A stretch of 64,000 nucleotides of DNA, taken from an uncultured Alteromonadaceae bacterium (GTDB lineage Bacteria; Pseudomonadota; Gammaproteobacteria; Enterobacterales; Alteromonadaceae). Below, piece after piece: positions 1 to 8,622 of the stretch (position 1 is the first letter of the stretch; each line of letters opens with the position of its first letter). Both the position numbers and the translations under genes were made by a program. The stretch lies in the NCBI GenBank assembly GCA_947494925.1, contig CANLWS010000005.1, positions 186,001 through 250,000 of the forward strand, given 5' to 3'. The notes beneath the pieces were generated by a model that ran no database searches, was not told the origin of the DNA, and saw nothing but the letters and a program-made list of their open reading frames with translations.

Positions 1-1666
1 TTTGAACAAATGAATCATATTTATTGCGTGTAAAGGTGTGAGTGAGTCCCACCCGCCAATTGCTATCTGCTGGCGCGTATTCAACTACCGACTCAACGCC
101 TTTTATTGTAACCATTCCAGCGTTGGTAGTCCGTTCGAACTCATCGCCGTTGACGTTAAAAAACTCCTGCGTAACCAGGTAATTGGTGATTTCATTGCGG
201 TAAAGTGATGTGTCGTAATGCCACGCTCCGACTGAGCCACGCAAACCTACCTCAATGTTTTGCGCTTCTTCTGGTTTGAGATTTGGATTCCCCTCTTCAA
301 GATCAAACAAATCTGTTACGTCAGGTGCGTAGAACCCTTCCGATACGCCTAGCCACAACAAGTGGTCAACATTCAGCTGATAAGTAACCCCCAACTTAGG
401 CGCAATGTCGGAAAAATCTGCATTCATCCCGTATAAAGAAGAAGCCAGCTGGATATTTTCATATCTCGCGCCAAGCGTTAGCCTCAATCTTTCCGTTGCG
501 TCAAGCTGATACTGTGCGAAGTAGGCGTTAATTTCTAACTCATTTTGAAAGGCTACAAAAGGGCCTGATAAAGCCAGATCATTTCGTTCGTACTGACGGG
601 TATCCTGCTTTCCATCGTAGCGATCGAAACCGCCGATGACAGAACCATGATCTAAATCGTGGCGGTAACTAAGTTTGGCTGTAATCCCTATATCATTTTC
701 GTCCTGTGGCCCTCTGAACCTAGAAGCACCAATGGTATCTTTCTCCCGGCGTACTATGTCTAGATCCAGTTGACCAGATTCGAGCATGTGTTCAAACGTC
801 ACTGATAAAGTCGTTTGTTCCAGATCTGTAGAAGAGCTCAGGCTGCCCGCCTGCGTCCTGTCTTGGTCAATTTGCTCCGCAGTTAAATCGCCACGCTCTA
901 CCCTTTCTTCTTCGATATATTCAGCGCGCGCAGCGACAGTTGTGTAATCATTGACGTTAAAGATCAACTTGGTACTGACCTGATCACGATCATTAACAGA
1001 CTCGTCCCTAAGACCTTCAAGCTTTCGGGTATTGGCATCAAAGAAATAGCCAAGTTTTCCCTTGGTTCCTCCGGTACTGAGACCGGCTCTTATTCGATTG
1101 AAATCCCCACCTTCAAACGAAACTTTTGTTTCCGGTTTCAATGGTGCGTCCCGGGTAACCACATTTACCACGCCACCGAAGGCGTTATTCGGGTACAAGG
1201 CTGACGCCGGCCCTTTAATAATTTCTACCCGTTCAATATCAAAGGTATTGGTTCTGTCCAGCCTTTGAGTGGCCCCCTCATAAGGATTTTCCAGCGGCAC
1301 GCCATCCAACATAGGAATGGTATACCCTTTTCCACCATCAGGAATTCTGAGATTTCTGACCTGTGTTTCACCTGGGATCCGGTCCAGAAACTCGTCAGGA
1401 TCAACAAATCTCAATCGTTCAATTTCCACTTTCCCTACCACATGGGTATTGACGGGCAGGGATTTTAGATCCTGCCCACCCAGTGTGGCACCTTCGGTAT
1501 TGGATTGCCCCAACACAGTTATTGTTTCAATTTTACGCGATTGCGCGTCGTCTGGTGAGAAGTTGTCTGAATAAGTATTTTGTTGTTGGGAATAGGATGG
1601 CTGTGCAGCAAATACACAACTGATTGCCAACCCAATCAGGCTAGCCTTGTAATAAATTATGCTCAT
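1..1666 (-). CDS. TonB-dependent outer membrane receptor (3' end outside window)
   Basis: An outer-membrane active transporter for an unidentified ligand. The ATG at 1666 opens a signal peptide ending near AQPSYS, followed by a TonB-box-like ETITVLG at about residues 47-53. A plug domain follows, with the sequence ALYPNNAFGGVVNVVTRD typical of the plug's end. About 555 residues are inside the window, and the last barrel strands lie beyond position 1. The gene lies downstream of a small exported protein in the same orientation, 82 bp away, so they are probably co-transcribed. Nothing in the visible part fixes the substrate (iron complex, cobalamin, copper or other). Confidence 0.9.
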   Translation of the reverse strand, partial: MSIIYYKASLIGLAISCVFAAQPSYSQQQNTYSDNFSPDDAQSRKIETITVLGQSNTEGATLGGQDLKSLPVNTHVVGKVEIERLRFVDPDEFLDRIPGETQVRNLRIPDGGKGYTIPMLDGVPLENPYEGATQRLDRTNTFDIERVEIIKGPASALYPNNAFGGVVNVVTRDAPLKPETKVSFEGGDFNRIRAGLSTGGTKGKLGYFFDANTRKLEGLRDESVNDRDQVSTKLIFNVNDYTTVAARAEYIEEERVERGDLTAEQIDQDRTQAGSLSSSTDLEQTTLSVTFEHMLESGQLDLDIVRREKDTIGASRFRGPQDENDIGITAKLSYRHDLDHGSVIGGFDRYDGKQDTRQYERNDLALSGPFVAFQNELEINAYFAQYQLDATERLRLTLGARYENIQLASSLYGMNADFSDIAPKLGVTYQLNVDHLLWLGVSEGFYAPDVTDLFDLEEGNPNLKPEEAQNIEVGLRGSVGAWHYDTSLYRNEITNYLVTQEFFNVNGDEFERTTNAGMVTIKGVESVVEYAPADSNWRVGLTHTFTRNKYDSFVQ

Positions 1667-1703
1667 TGTTCGCTTCTTTAATTCAAATAGAAAATAACGC
1701 GAG

Positions 1704-1720
1704 ATAGGTGAAACACCTAT
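1704..1720. repeat. 7-bp perfect inverted repeat between exported protein and TonB receptor
   Basis: ATAGGTG-AAA-CACCTAT lies in the 82-bp gap upstream of the TonB receptor start. No T-run follows it in either direction, so it is not a standard terminator. It could be an operator or an mRNA stem that lowers receptor expression relative to the upstream gene. Confidence 0.35.
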
Positions 1721-1748
1721 TCACGATTCGGATTAACTTATTTAAGAT

Positions 1749-2159
1749 CTAAAGTAGCGGAGGGGCTCTGGATTGAGCCTTTTGGTATGGAAATGCCGTG
1801 TATGGACGCTGGGCCAGACGCAATGTTTTGGCACGAGCAACCAGATCATTTTCAGGAATGCTAACGACAAATGAATTGTCAGTTTGCAGATCCGATAGGT
1901 ACTGGTTGGAACAATCTACTTCCGAGATCTGGGCAGGTGCATCTGCAGGCGGTTCTATTGGAACAAATTCGCCTGTCTCTAAAAATGCCCGCTGAGATAT
2001 CCACTTAAATGTGTTGCCAGTACAAATCAGCATTTCGTCACCGCTTGCATATTGCTGCGCTTGACTAGCTGTCCAGGAAGCCGCCAACACAGATACCGTC
2101 CCATTGAAAATCAATGCGACCACAAGTATAAATGTCAGAAAAGGACGACGCGTTTGCAT
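1749..2159 (-). CDS. Small exported protein of unknown function
   Basis: A 136-residue protein that I do not recognise with certainty. It has a classical signal peptide (MQTRRP, hydrophobic core, cleavage after SVLAA), so the mature part is probably periplasmic. The mature part contains LICTGNTFKWIS and a second Cys in EVDCSNQYLSD. The Cys-x-x-Gly...Lys-Trp pattern and the position beside a TonB receptor recall DUF2946 proteins found next to copper receptors, but the second CPxC-type cluster of that family is absent, so this is only a weak resemblance. It probably shares a transcript with the TonB receptor gene downstream. Confidence 0.6.
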   Translation of the reverse strand: MQTRRPFLTFILVVALIFNGTVSVLAASWTASQAQQYASGDEMLICTGNTFKWISQRAFLETGEFVPIEPPADAPAQISEVDCSNQYLSDLQTDNSFVVSIPENDLVARAKTLRLAQRPYTAFPYQKAQSRAPPLL

Positions 2160-2269
2160 CTTGCTTTGCTTCTGTACCGTTTTAAGTGACTAAAAATATC
2201 ATACGTTTATCCTCATTCATTTTACAACCGTTAATCGCACAATTCTCAACTTGGCAGAATAACCTGAGG

Positions 2270-3061
2270 TTAGATAAACATCTTGTTCAATTCAGCGTAA
2301 TCAAGTGCTCTTTTGGCAGCAGGTTGCCCTGTCATTTCAAGCCAATGACGGGTTTGTTCAGCAAGCAACGAGTAAGCACTAAGGAAGGGAAAAGGTCCGC
2401 TAGAAAAACGTTGAATACCAGCCTTAAATAAAGACATCAAGTCCATATTTTCGTCCAGAATCATAAGGTTCAATGGCAAAGAGACTTGCTGTTTCAGCAA
2501 AGAAACATGGTCTGGGCTGCTGAGTCCTGGAATAAAGCCACCATTTGCACCCACCATTTGGTACTGATTTAGTCGTTCCACTACTATGTCTATTGCCTTT
2601 TCATCTGGCTTAACACCATTGAGGAAAATGTCCGTCCTCGCATTGATGAATAAATTGTCCCCATGCTTTAGTTGCCGCACAGCTGCGATTTTGTCACAAA
2701 GCAATGTTGGAGCTTTCTGGCCGTCCTCGATGTTAATCCCCACCACGCCCAGTTGCATTAATTCACTCACTAATTCTGCAACAGCAAATGGATCGTCACT
2801 GTATCCATCTTCAATATCAATAGTGATAGGTAAGTCTGTTACTTTTGCTATCTGGGATACTGTCATCAACAGAGAATCCAGTGGTAAAGATCCATTGTCA
2901 GCAAAACCTTTCGACCAGCTAAGTGAGGCACTGCTGGTGGCGATCGCCTGCATGCCTGACAATTCCGCTATCTTTGCACTGGCTGCATCCCAGACGTTTT
3001 GCAACAGTAAAGGTGGAGACCTGTAATGCAGCTTTTCGAACTCGTGAAATTTATAACTCAT
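2270..3061 (-). CDS. Isocitrate lyase/PEP mutase family protein
   Basis: A 263-residue TIM-barrel protein of the isocitrate lyase/phosphonomutase superfamily, which makes or breaks C-C or C-P bonds next to a carboxylate. The metal/substrate segment ITIDIEDGYSD and the later VVGINIEDG and INARTDIF strands match the short 'phosphonomutase' group. The lyase motif KKCGH is absent, so it is neither isocitrate lyase nor methylisocitrate lyase. The start at 3061 was chosen because GGAG lies 8 bases upstream; an in-frame extension to 3145 lacks such a site. There is no phosphonate gene nearby, so the true substrate is unknown. Confidence 0.8.
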   Translation of the reverse strand: MSYKFHEFEKLHYRSPPLLLQNVWDAASAKIAELSGMQAIATSSASLSWSKGFADNGSLPLDSLLMTVSQIAKVTDLPITIDIEDGYSDDPFAVAELVSELMQLGVVGINIEDGQKAPTLLCDKIAAVRQLKHGDNLFINARTDIFLNGVKPDEKAIDIVVERLNQYQMVGANGGFIPGLSSPDHVSLLKQQVSLPLNLMILDENMDLMSLFKAGIQRFSSGPFPFLSAYSLLAEQTRHWLEMTGQPAAKRALDYAELNKMFI

Positions 3062-3265
3062 TTCTGTACTCCGGTTAAACTCGGAACACAAAATATCAAT
3101 ATTCACATCAGAAAAGACGCTGAATTCGGCACTCAATGATGTCAATACCGCGGCAAGGATACCTACTACACACTATTGGATACTCGCACTTGGAAAAACT
3201 TATCAGTTCATCAATCCCAGGATACTGTTACCCTTTACTAACGTATTTTCAAAAACTCCATACTC

Positions 3266-3796
3266 ATGAGCGACAAAGGTACAAATCAAACTCTTCATAT
3301 CGTCTGCGGACAACCTGGTGCTGGTAAAACTACCTTCGGCAAAGAGTTAGCACTAAAAAACTCTGCCTTCATGCTTGATATTGATGTTGCGACTGAGAAC
3401 TTGGTCAGAGCGGGTTTAGCTAGTGCCGGAAAGGATCCTAATGATAGAGACAGCGAAGAATTCAAAGTTGCCTTCAGAGAGCCCATTCATGCGACTCTTT
3501 TTGCGATTGCGAGAGAAAACCTGTCTAGAGGTGACGTGGTCATCTGCGCCCCCTTTAGCCAGGAACTGCAAAAGTCAGATTGGCTGGATTGGCTTCAGGA
3601 AAATGTTTGGATGAAGGTTGAAATATACCTGATCGTTTGCGATGAACAAATACTTTACGAGCGTATCAAAGAGCGAGCAAACCCTAGAGACGCGGCTAAA
3701 CTTCTTAACTGGCAGGAATATCGAAAGCGTTACACTTGGAAAAGGCCCGTCTTCCCGCATATGTTAATTGATACAACTGAAAACACCCCGTTTTAA
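3266..3796 (+). CDS. P-loop ATP-binding protein, kinase/zeta-toxin-like fold
   Basis: A 176-residue protein with a Walker A motif GQPGAGKTT at about residues 15-23, a following Asp (MLDIDVATE) and a late Arg-rich segment (ERIKERANPRDAAK). This is the layout of small nucleoside/polyol kinases and of zeta-toxin-like AAA_33 proteins. No antitoxin gene lies beside it, so a toxin role is not supported. It is a lone gene facing the minus-strand cluster downstream, with only 4 bases between stop codons. Substrate unknown. Confidence 0.7.
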   Translation: MSDKGTNQTLHIVCGQPGAGKTTFGKELALKNSAFMLDIDVATENLVRAGLASAGKDPNDRDSEEFKVAFREPIHATLFAIARENLSRGDVVICAPFSQELQKSDWLDWLQENVWMKVEIYLIVCDEQILYERIKERANPRDAAKLLNWQEYRKRYTWKRPVFPHMLIDTTENTPF

Positions 3797-3800
3797 GCTT

Positions 3801-4121
3801 CTAGCTAGATTGTAACCAAGCTTTTAGGTCCCAGTTCTGATATACAGTCCAGATATAATTGTCTGTCGATGTTTCTCTGAGCTGGTGCAGGTGCTGTTCA
3901 TTCAAACGCTGCATAAACAAATCAAAGTCTTCGATTTGACCAAACTGCATGATGAGCATGTGTTGCCTTGTTTTACCCTTTAATTGTTTTATTGGTTGCG
4001 TACCTGAGGCAACAGCTTTGGCGTCGATACCAGCCAACTGCTGTGTCGCCAAGGCTACGTATTTTTTATAAGTGCTTTCTTCGCCTTCCACTATGTCATA
4101 CAAATTGAGCGCATAAATCAT
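3801..4121 (-). CDS. Small DUF1330-like ferredoxin-fold protein
   Basis: A 106-residue soluble protein. The opening MIYALNLYDIVEGEE and the spaced strands LIMQFGQIEDFDLFM and YIWTVYQNW resemble dimeric alpha-beta barrel proteins of the DUF1330 type, whose biochemical role is generally unknown. It is the last gene of a tight four-gene minus-strand run: its ATG lies one base beyond the stop of the GFA-family gene, which implies translational coupling. The family assignment is by eye and tentative. Confidence 0.6.
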   Translation of the reverse strand: MIYALNLYDIVEGEESTYKKYVALATQQLAGIDAKAVASGTQPIKQLKGKTRQHMLIMQFGQIEDFDLFMQRLNEQHLHQLRETSTDNYIWTVYQNWDLKAWLQSS

Positions 4122-4122
4122 G

Positions 4123-4536
4123 TCATTCAGACCTGTGTTTTGAGTATTTTGCTAAATCATCCTGCGGCGAGTACCAATCTACTTTGCTGTCCATAAAAAT
4201 ATGCGCATCAGGCACAAATTTTCCATTGTCATCCAACGTGGCAAGAGCGAATTCCACTAATCCGCCATGGACACTCGGTTGAAACGTCAGACTAGAGCCA
4301 CATTCTTGACAAAACTGCCTGACACTGCCGTTTTCAGCCTGATATGCCTTAAGAAAGTGCTGACCACTTGTCCAGGTGAAGTCAGTGATTTTGACCTCAG
4401 CGAATGTTGAAAAGGCTGCACCATGAAATTTACGGCAATCCACACAATGGCAATGGGCCATGTTCAATCCAATGTTACTCACCCGATACCGGATTTTTCC
4501 GCAAAGGCAGCTGCCCTGATAAAATTGATCTGACAT
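4123..4536 (-). CDS. GFA-family zinc protein
   Basis: A 137-residue member of the GFA (CENP-V/Gfa) family, small proteins built on zinc-binding Cys pairs. The signature is complete: CLCGKIRY near residues 10-17, HCHCVDCRKFHGAAFST at about 29-45 and FCQECGSSL at about 95-103. The family is named for glutathione-dependent formaldehyde activation, but most members have no proven reaction. The gene sits between slyX (3-base gap) and the DUF1330-like gene (1-base gap), so it is almost certainly co-transcribed with both. Confidence 0.85.
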   Translation of the reverse strand: MSDQFYQGSCLCGKIRYRVSNIGLNMAHCHCVDCRKFHGAAFSTFAEVKITDFTWTSGQHFLKAYQAENGSVRQFCQECGSSLTFQPSVHGGLVEFALATLDDNGKFVPDAHIFMDSKVDWYSPQDDLAKYSKHRSE

Positions 4537-4539
4537 AAG

Positions 4540-4779
4540 TTAATAATGAGGCGGAGGCGTCTCTTCGGACGCATCAGCAATATTCGATGGTTGAATTTGT
4601 TTTAACTTGTCGCTCACATGCTTCATCTGGAATGTTATCTGATCCAGTTGAATTTGTTGTTTGGCAAGTGCCTCACTAAGAGTTTCTATCGTGTCTTCCT
4701 GAAAGGCTACCTTCATCTGGAGTTGTTCGATATCCTGTTGCATAGTGTGTTGCAACGTACCTTGTAAACTATCGCTCAT
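4540..4779 (-). CDS. slyX: SlyX family coiled-coil protein
   Basis: A 79-residue protein with a continuous heptad-like region (QDIEQLQMKVAFQEDTIETL and following) and the C-terminal PPPHY characteristic of SlyX. The function of SlyX is not established. A GAGG-type ribosome binding site precedes the ATG. In Escherichia coli slyX lies beside fkpA. Here fkpA is also close but a WD40 lipoprotein gene lies between them. The gap to the upstream WD40 gene is 6 bases. Confidence 0.9.
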   Translation of the reverse strand: MSDSLQGTLQHTMQQDIEQLQMKVAFQEDTIETLSEALAKQQIQLDQITFQMKHVSDKLKQIQPSNIADASEETPPPHY

Positions 4780-4785
4780 ATTTCC

Positions 4786-5766
4786 TCACTCGGGTATTGA
4801 CCAGATTTCAGCCAACCCACTACTACTTTCTGAAACAATCTGATTATCATTAACAAAGCCAACAGCATATACAACTGCGCTCTGCGGTTTACTGCCTTCT
4901 CTAGGAGCAACTTTCCATTCATTAATCTCACTGCCGTCCTGCACATCCCACAAATTCAACCGCCTGGATGGAGAGCCTGTTAGTAAGTATTTACCATCTT
5001 CAGAGAATGCGGCGGCACTAAATATTTTTTGTCGTTGTATGTAGCGTAAATTGCTAACTTCTTCACCTGTTTGCAGATCCCATACTCTGGCATCACGCTT
5101 ACTATCCGCTGTAAAGGCAAAACGCCCCTGATCATCCAATGTCACTTTGGTCACTCTGCTTGAGTGGGTAAATCGATGTATAACTTGTCCTGTTCTGGTA
5201 TCCCAAAGATAAGCCACGTAATCGTTACCGCCGCTAAGAGCATAAAAACCGTTGGGCGAAATATCGATACTGTTAACTTTTTCCTGGTGACCTAAAAACT
5301 CTAGTCTTCTTCCGGTCACAGGCTCGAAGAACATCACCTTTCCATTTCCACGGGCGACAAGAATTCCTCGTCCATTATTTGAAACCGCCACATCCCGAAT
5401 ACTTGATTCATCAATTCGCCAAAACCCTTCCGGATCACCGGTTAGCAGATTCCACAGAGCGAAGGCTTCGCGATCAGATGTCACCACATAAGAATTATCA
5501 GCAGCAATATGAATGTTCGCGATGGTATTGTTGCCCTCCCCCTGATGGGACCAGGTATACTTTTTTTCTGAAGCCGTCAGATCCCAGACTTCAATTCCGC
5601 CTGTAATACTGGACACAATACTGAGACTCGCATCCGCGGAAATATCCGCGGCATACGCACCATCTTCAGCATGTCGATTTGCGCTATCAGGCACGCTAAT
5701 TGGACCGCCACAGGCGATCAGTCCAAAGCACAGAATCAGTGACAGGTGCTTAAAAACATAGGGCAT
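4786..5766 (-). CDS. WD40-repeat lipoprotein
   Basis: A 326-residue protein with a lipoprotein signal (MPYVFKHLSLILCFGLIACGG; the lipobox LIAC gives a lipidated Cys) followed by a WD40-type propeller. Repeats ending in W-D can be seen at VAYLWDTRTG, DARVWDLQTG and LNLWDVQDG, about six to seven blades overall. It is probably an envelope scaffold. The start at 5766 places the charged N-terminus directly before the hydrophobic stretch, whereas an in-frame start at 5796 would add ten residues. It heads the slyX run and diverges from fkpA. Confidence 0.8.
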   Translation of the reverse strand: MPYVFKHLSLILCFGLIACGGPISVPDSANRHAEDGAYAADISADASLSIVSSITGGIEVWDLTASEKKYTWSHQGEGNNTIANIHIAADNSYVVTSDREAFALWNLLTGDPEGFWRIDESSIRDVAVSNNGRGILVARGNGKVMFFEPVTGRRLEFLGHQEKVNSIDISPNGFYALSGGNDYVAYLWDTRTGQVIHRFTHSSRVTKVTLDDQGRFAFTADSKRDARVWDLQTGEEVSNLRYIQRQKIFSAAAFSEDGKYLLTGSPSRRLNLWDVQDGSEINEWKVAPREGSKPQSAVVYAVGFVNDNQIVSESSSGLAEIWSIPE

Positions 5767-5975
5767 AAAGCGTTCCATCATTAAGGTTAAGTACATATTT
5801 CAAGGCTTACACAAACCTCTGTCACTTTGCTAAACATCGGTATTGTTGCTTTATGAATGTACATAGTTGGTTTAGTATAAGCGCTTTGTCAGCCACGTGC
5901 CTGAACAAACTAGATCAAAAACTCAGACAACTGACTTTCGAACTCACTGATTTTATTACATTTTGGAGAATTATA

Positions 5976-6722
5976 ATGAAAAAGGCTGCGATCGCCATGG
6001 TGATCACCTCTGCACTGACATTAAGTGCATGCCAACAAAAAGAAGTTGATCCATTAAAAGTTGAAGTTTTAACGCTGGAAACCGATCAACAGAAACAAGC
6101 TTATGCATTGGGTGCCGGCTTAGGTGGTTATGTAGATGAACAGCTTCAGCAACAGCAAAAATTTGGTATTTCTCTTGATAAAGAGTTAGTGATCAAAGGC
6201 TTTGTCGCTTCGATTCAACAACAATCTCAGATGAATGACGAAGAAGCGCAACAGTTTACTCAGGCACTTCAACAATCTATGCAGCAAGCGCAACAAGCTC
6301 AAGCCGAAAAAGCGAGTGAGCAAAACCTGACAGACGGCAAGGCTTATCTTGAAGAAAACGCTAAGCGCGAAGGCGTGAGTGTCACGGAGAGCGGACTGCA
6401 GTATGAAGTGATGACAGCCAGCGAAGGTGTCAAACCTGCAGCTCAAGATACGGTTAAAGTTCACTATAAAGGTACATTGTTAGATGGCACTGAATTCGAT
6501 TCGTCTTATTCTCGTGGCGAACCTGCCGTATTCCCTCTAAATCGCGTCATTACTGGCTGGACTGAAGGTGTACAACTGATGAGCGAAGGTTCTAAGTTCA
6601 AGTTCCATATCCCACCGGAGTTGGCTTACGGTAAAAGAGCAACGGGCAAAATCACGCCGAATTCCACTTTGGTTTTTGAAGTGGAACTCCTGGAAGTGAT
6701 GAAGAAAACAGAGCCAAATTAA
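5976..6722 (+). CDS. fkpA: FKBP-type peptidyl-prolyl isomerase lipoprotein, FkpA-like
   Basis: A periplasmic folding factor that isomerises Xaa-Pro bonds. The 248 residues comprise a lipoprotein signal (LTLSAC), an N-terminal helical dimerisation domain rich in Gln, and a C-terminal FKBP domain ([19 protein letters not shown], then [12 protein letters not shown], then IPPELAYG). The start at 5976 is fixed by TGGAGAA at 5964-5970 and by the signal peptide; the open frame continues upstream to 5853 without a signal. A strong terminator follows, so it is monocistronic. Proximity to slyX matches enterobacteria. Confidence 0.92.
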   Translation: MKKAAIAMVITSALTLSACQQKEVDPLKVEVLTLETDQQKQAYALGAGLGGYVDEQLQQQQKFGISLDKELVIKGFVASIQQQSQMNDEEAQQFTQALQQSMQQAQQAQAEKASEQNLTDGKAYLEENAKREGVSVTESGLQYEVMTASEGVKPAAQDTVKVHYKGTLLDGTEFDSSYSRGEPAVFPLNRVITGWTEGVQLMSEGSKFKFHIPPELAYGKRATGKITPNSTLVFEVELLEVMKKTEPN

Positions 6723-6751
6723 CAGTTATTCCAAGTTAATAAGCGACAAAT

Positions 6752-6782
6752 AAAATCGGGTGCCTGAGCACCCGATTTTTTT
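6752..6782 (+). terminator. Rho-independent terminator of fkpA
   Basis: A 12-bp stem (AAAATCGGGTGC with GCACCCGATTTT) around a CTGA loop, with the T-run continuing to 6782, 30 bases after the fkpA stop. Confidence 0.93.
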
Positions 6783-7264
6783 ACACATTATTCTCAGCCA
6801 ATCTCCTTGCTGAACCTTATTCCCTCAGATTTTAAGACCTTTATGTCGGTCTCTAGTACCCAGAACTAATCCGGGTTATTGTTTCAATGAGCTGCCCTTA
6901 CAGGTTGTCATTTACTTTAAATAGACAAAAGATTAATGGTCTCGAAGCACGCTGATTGGCAGCTAAATGTACCACCGGCACCGAGTGTTTGGCGATAAAA
7001 AAAGAAGGCGTTGAATTTTCAATTTTTACCGTCTAACTAAGTTTTATTTTAGTCCAGAATGTAAATATTTCCTGTGTTAATCCGCCAGTTCTTGTAACAA
7101 ATTGAGCTAACAAAATAGTGCTTAGTTCTTCAGGGATTAACGACTTTAACCTCAGCATTTTAAACCTTTAAATATCAAGGTGGTAAACAAGCATTGCACT
7201 TAACCGCCAACTACTATAAAACACACGAAATAGAGAATTCCTGGTTCAACTTGCACCCAATTAG
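6783..7264. other. 482-bp intergenic region before greB
   Basis: Between the fkpA terminator and greB. I see no credible open frame, tRNA-like fold or strong inverted repeat. It must hold the greB promoter, but no convincing -35/-10 pair stands out. The greB ATG also lacks an obvious Shine-Dalgarno sequence. Confidence 0.6.
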
Positions 7265-7756
7265 ATGAAAACAAAACTCGTTACTCCTGAAGGCTACAAA
7301 AAACTCAAAGATGAGCAAGATCACCTCTGGTTAGTAAAGCGTCCCGAGATAACCAAAATTGTGTCCTGGGCAGCAAGCCTTGGCGACCGTTCCGAGAACG
7401 CCGACTACACCTATAACAAACGTTTACTCAGGCAAATTGACAGGCGTGTCAGGTTTTTACAAAAGCTATTGCCGGAACTGAGAGTTGTGCATTTCTCTCC
7501 CGAACAGGAAGGAAAAGTCTTTTTCGGTGCCTGGGTAGAAATCGAAAATGATGAGGGTGAATGTAAGCGGTTTCGTATAGTAGGCCCTGAAGAAATTTAC
7601 GGGGACGAAAAAGACTATATTTCGATTGACTCTCCTATGGCAAGAGCACTTCTGAAAAAGAGCGTTGACGATGCCTGTCAGGTCAAAACACCAAGCGGAA
7701 CTGCAACATGGTACATTTTAGCAATAACCTATAAGGCGCCTTTCGCTAAAGATTAA
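7265..7756 (+). CDS. greB: Transcription elongation factor GreB
   Basis: GreB enters the RNA polymerase secondary channel and stimulates cleavage of backtracked RNA. The 163 residues show the N-terminal coiled coil with its acidic tip (ASLGDRSENADYTYNKR, about residues 38-54), whose Asp and Glu position the catalytic Mg2+, and the C-terminal FKBP-like domain (FRIVGPEEIYG...ISIDSPMARALL). The basic N-terminal arm and the segment between tip and globular domain fit GreB better than GreA. The gene is isolated and no clear ribosome binding site precedes the ATG. Confidence 0.93.
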   Translation: MKTKLVTPEGYKKLKDEQDHLWLVKRPEITKIVSWAASLGDRSENADYTYNKRLLRQIDRRVRFLQKLLPELRVVHFSPEQEGKVFFGAWVEIENDEGECKRFRIVGPEEIYGDEKDYISIDSPMARALLKKSVDDACQVKTPSGTATWYILAITYKAPFAKD

Positions 7757-7914
7757 CTCTTCCTTCATCGCTTGGTGGTAAATGTTAATAAGGCTGACAA
7801 CTAATACGTTTTGCTAATAGAAATTAATTGCAGTAGGTGTTTATATCGGCTCTTGTTGTCAGGCATCTAAAGTTGGTGTCTAACTTAAAGTTATTAATGG
7901 GTGAGGAAAGCAAA

Positions 7915-8622
7915 TTGAAGTGGAGTGTGCGCTATGTCTACATGACTACTAATCTGCTGCTTGTCTTGTCATTTCCCACAATGGCCAATTTGAGAATTGC
8001 CTTTATTGATGCCCCGCCCTATGCTTTTTTGGACGAAGATAATATTGAGAGCGGCTTACTGATAGACTCGTTTAGAGAGATCGCTCAACACCTCGAGATA
8101 CAGGCAGAGTTCGTCCATTTACCACACCGAAGAAAAATAGACTTTATAGAAAAGAGGAAAGTGGATTTATGGGCCGGACAAATCGACTCCAAAGTTAATA
8201 ATGAATTATTCTTAGTAAGTAAAACGCCGCTATTTTTAATGGAGTTAAAAGTCTACTGGAAACACGGAACGCAAAAAGTCACTAGCATTGATGACTTGTA
8301 CGACAAAAACCTCATACTGATATCGAGCTTTTCTTATGGTGGAAACCATATTCGATTAAACGAAGAAAGCAGAAGTGTCACCCACGCCATAAACCATGAA
8401 GATGCGTTCAATAAGTTGTTTTCTGCTAACAATAGGTATCTGTTGGGCTACTCGGCCATTTCAAAAGCGACGATAGAGAAGTTCCAAATCGGCAATATTC
8501 AAGAAGCATCACTAAGTAAATATCAACTTCACCTTAAACTCTCTAAAACTTACCCTAATGCTCCCAAAATCATGCAGAAAATAGACGCTTTTTTATTATC
8601 AAAAAGTCAGCAAGAACCCTAA
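7915..8622 (+). CDS. Orphan periplasmic solute-binding-fold protein
   Basis: A 235-residue bacterial extracellular solute-binding protein (family 3-like fold) with no transporter gene nearby. I place the start at the TTG at 7915: GAGGAAA at 7903-7909 is ideally spaced, and the product then begins with a normal signal peptide (MKWSVRYVY, hydrophobic core, cleavage near PTMA). An ATG at 7837 would add 26 residues before the signal. Conserved fold pieces are APPYAFLDEDNIESGLLID, VDLWAG, IDDLYDKNLILISSF and YLLGYSA. It is a clear relative of the gene at 40175-40897. It may bind amino acids or a related small ligand, but the ligand is unknown. Confidence 0.75.
   Translation: MKWSVRYVYMTTNLLLVLSFPTMANLRIAFIDAPPYAFLDEDNIESGLLIDSFREIAQHLEIQAEFVHLPHRRKIDFIEKRKVDLWAGQIDSKVNNELFLVSKTPLFLMELKVYWKHGTQKVTSIDDLYDKNLILISSFSYGGNHIRLNEESRSVTHAINHEDAFNKLFSANNRYLLGYSAISKATIEKFQIGNIQEASLSKYQLHLKLSKTYPNAPKIMQKIDAFLLSKSQQEP

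Noticed and set aside
2586-3026. 146-codon plus-strand frame opposite the PEP-mutase-family gene
   Set aside because: The minus-strand gene has clear family motifs; the plus frame has none.
3266-3796. Zeta-toxin type toxin-antitoxin system
   Set aside because: Only a Walker A kinase-like fold is seen; no antitoxin gene is adjacent and the toxin active-site residues cannot be confirmed.
5853-5975. Upstream in-frame extension of fkpA
   Set aside because: TGGAGAA directly before 5976 and the lipoprotein signal beginning there fix the later start.
6186-6464. Minus-strand open frame inside fkpA
   Set aside because: It lies wholly within a well-supported gene, reads as the complement of a Gln-rich region, and has no motif.
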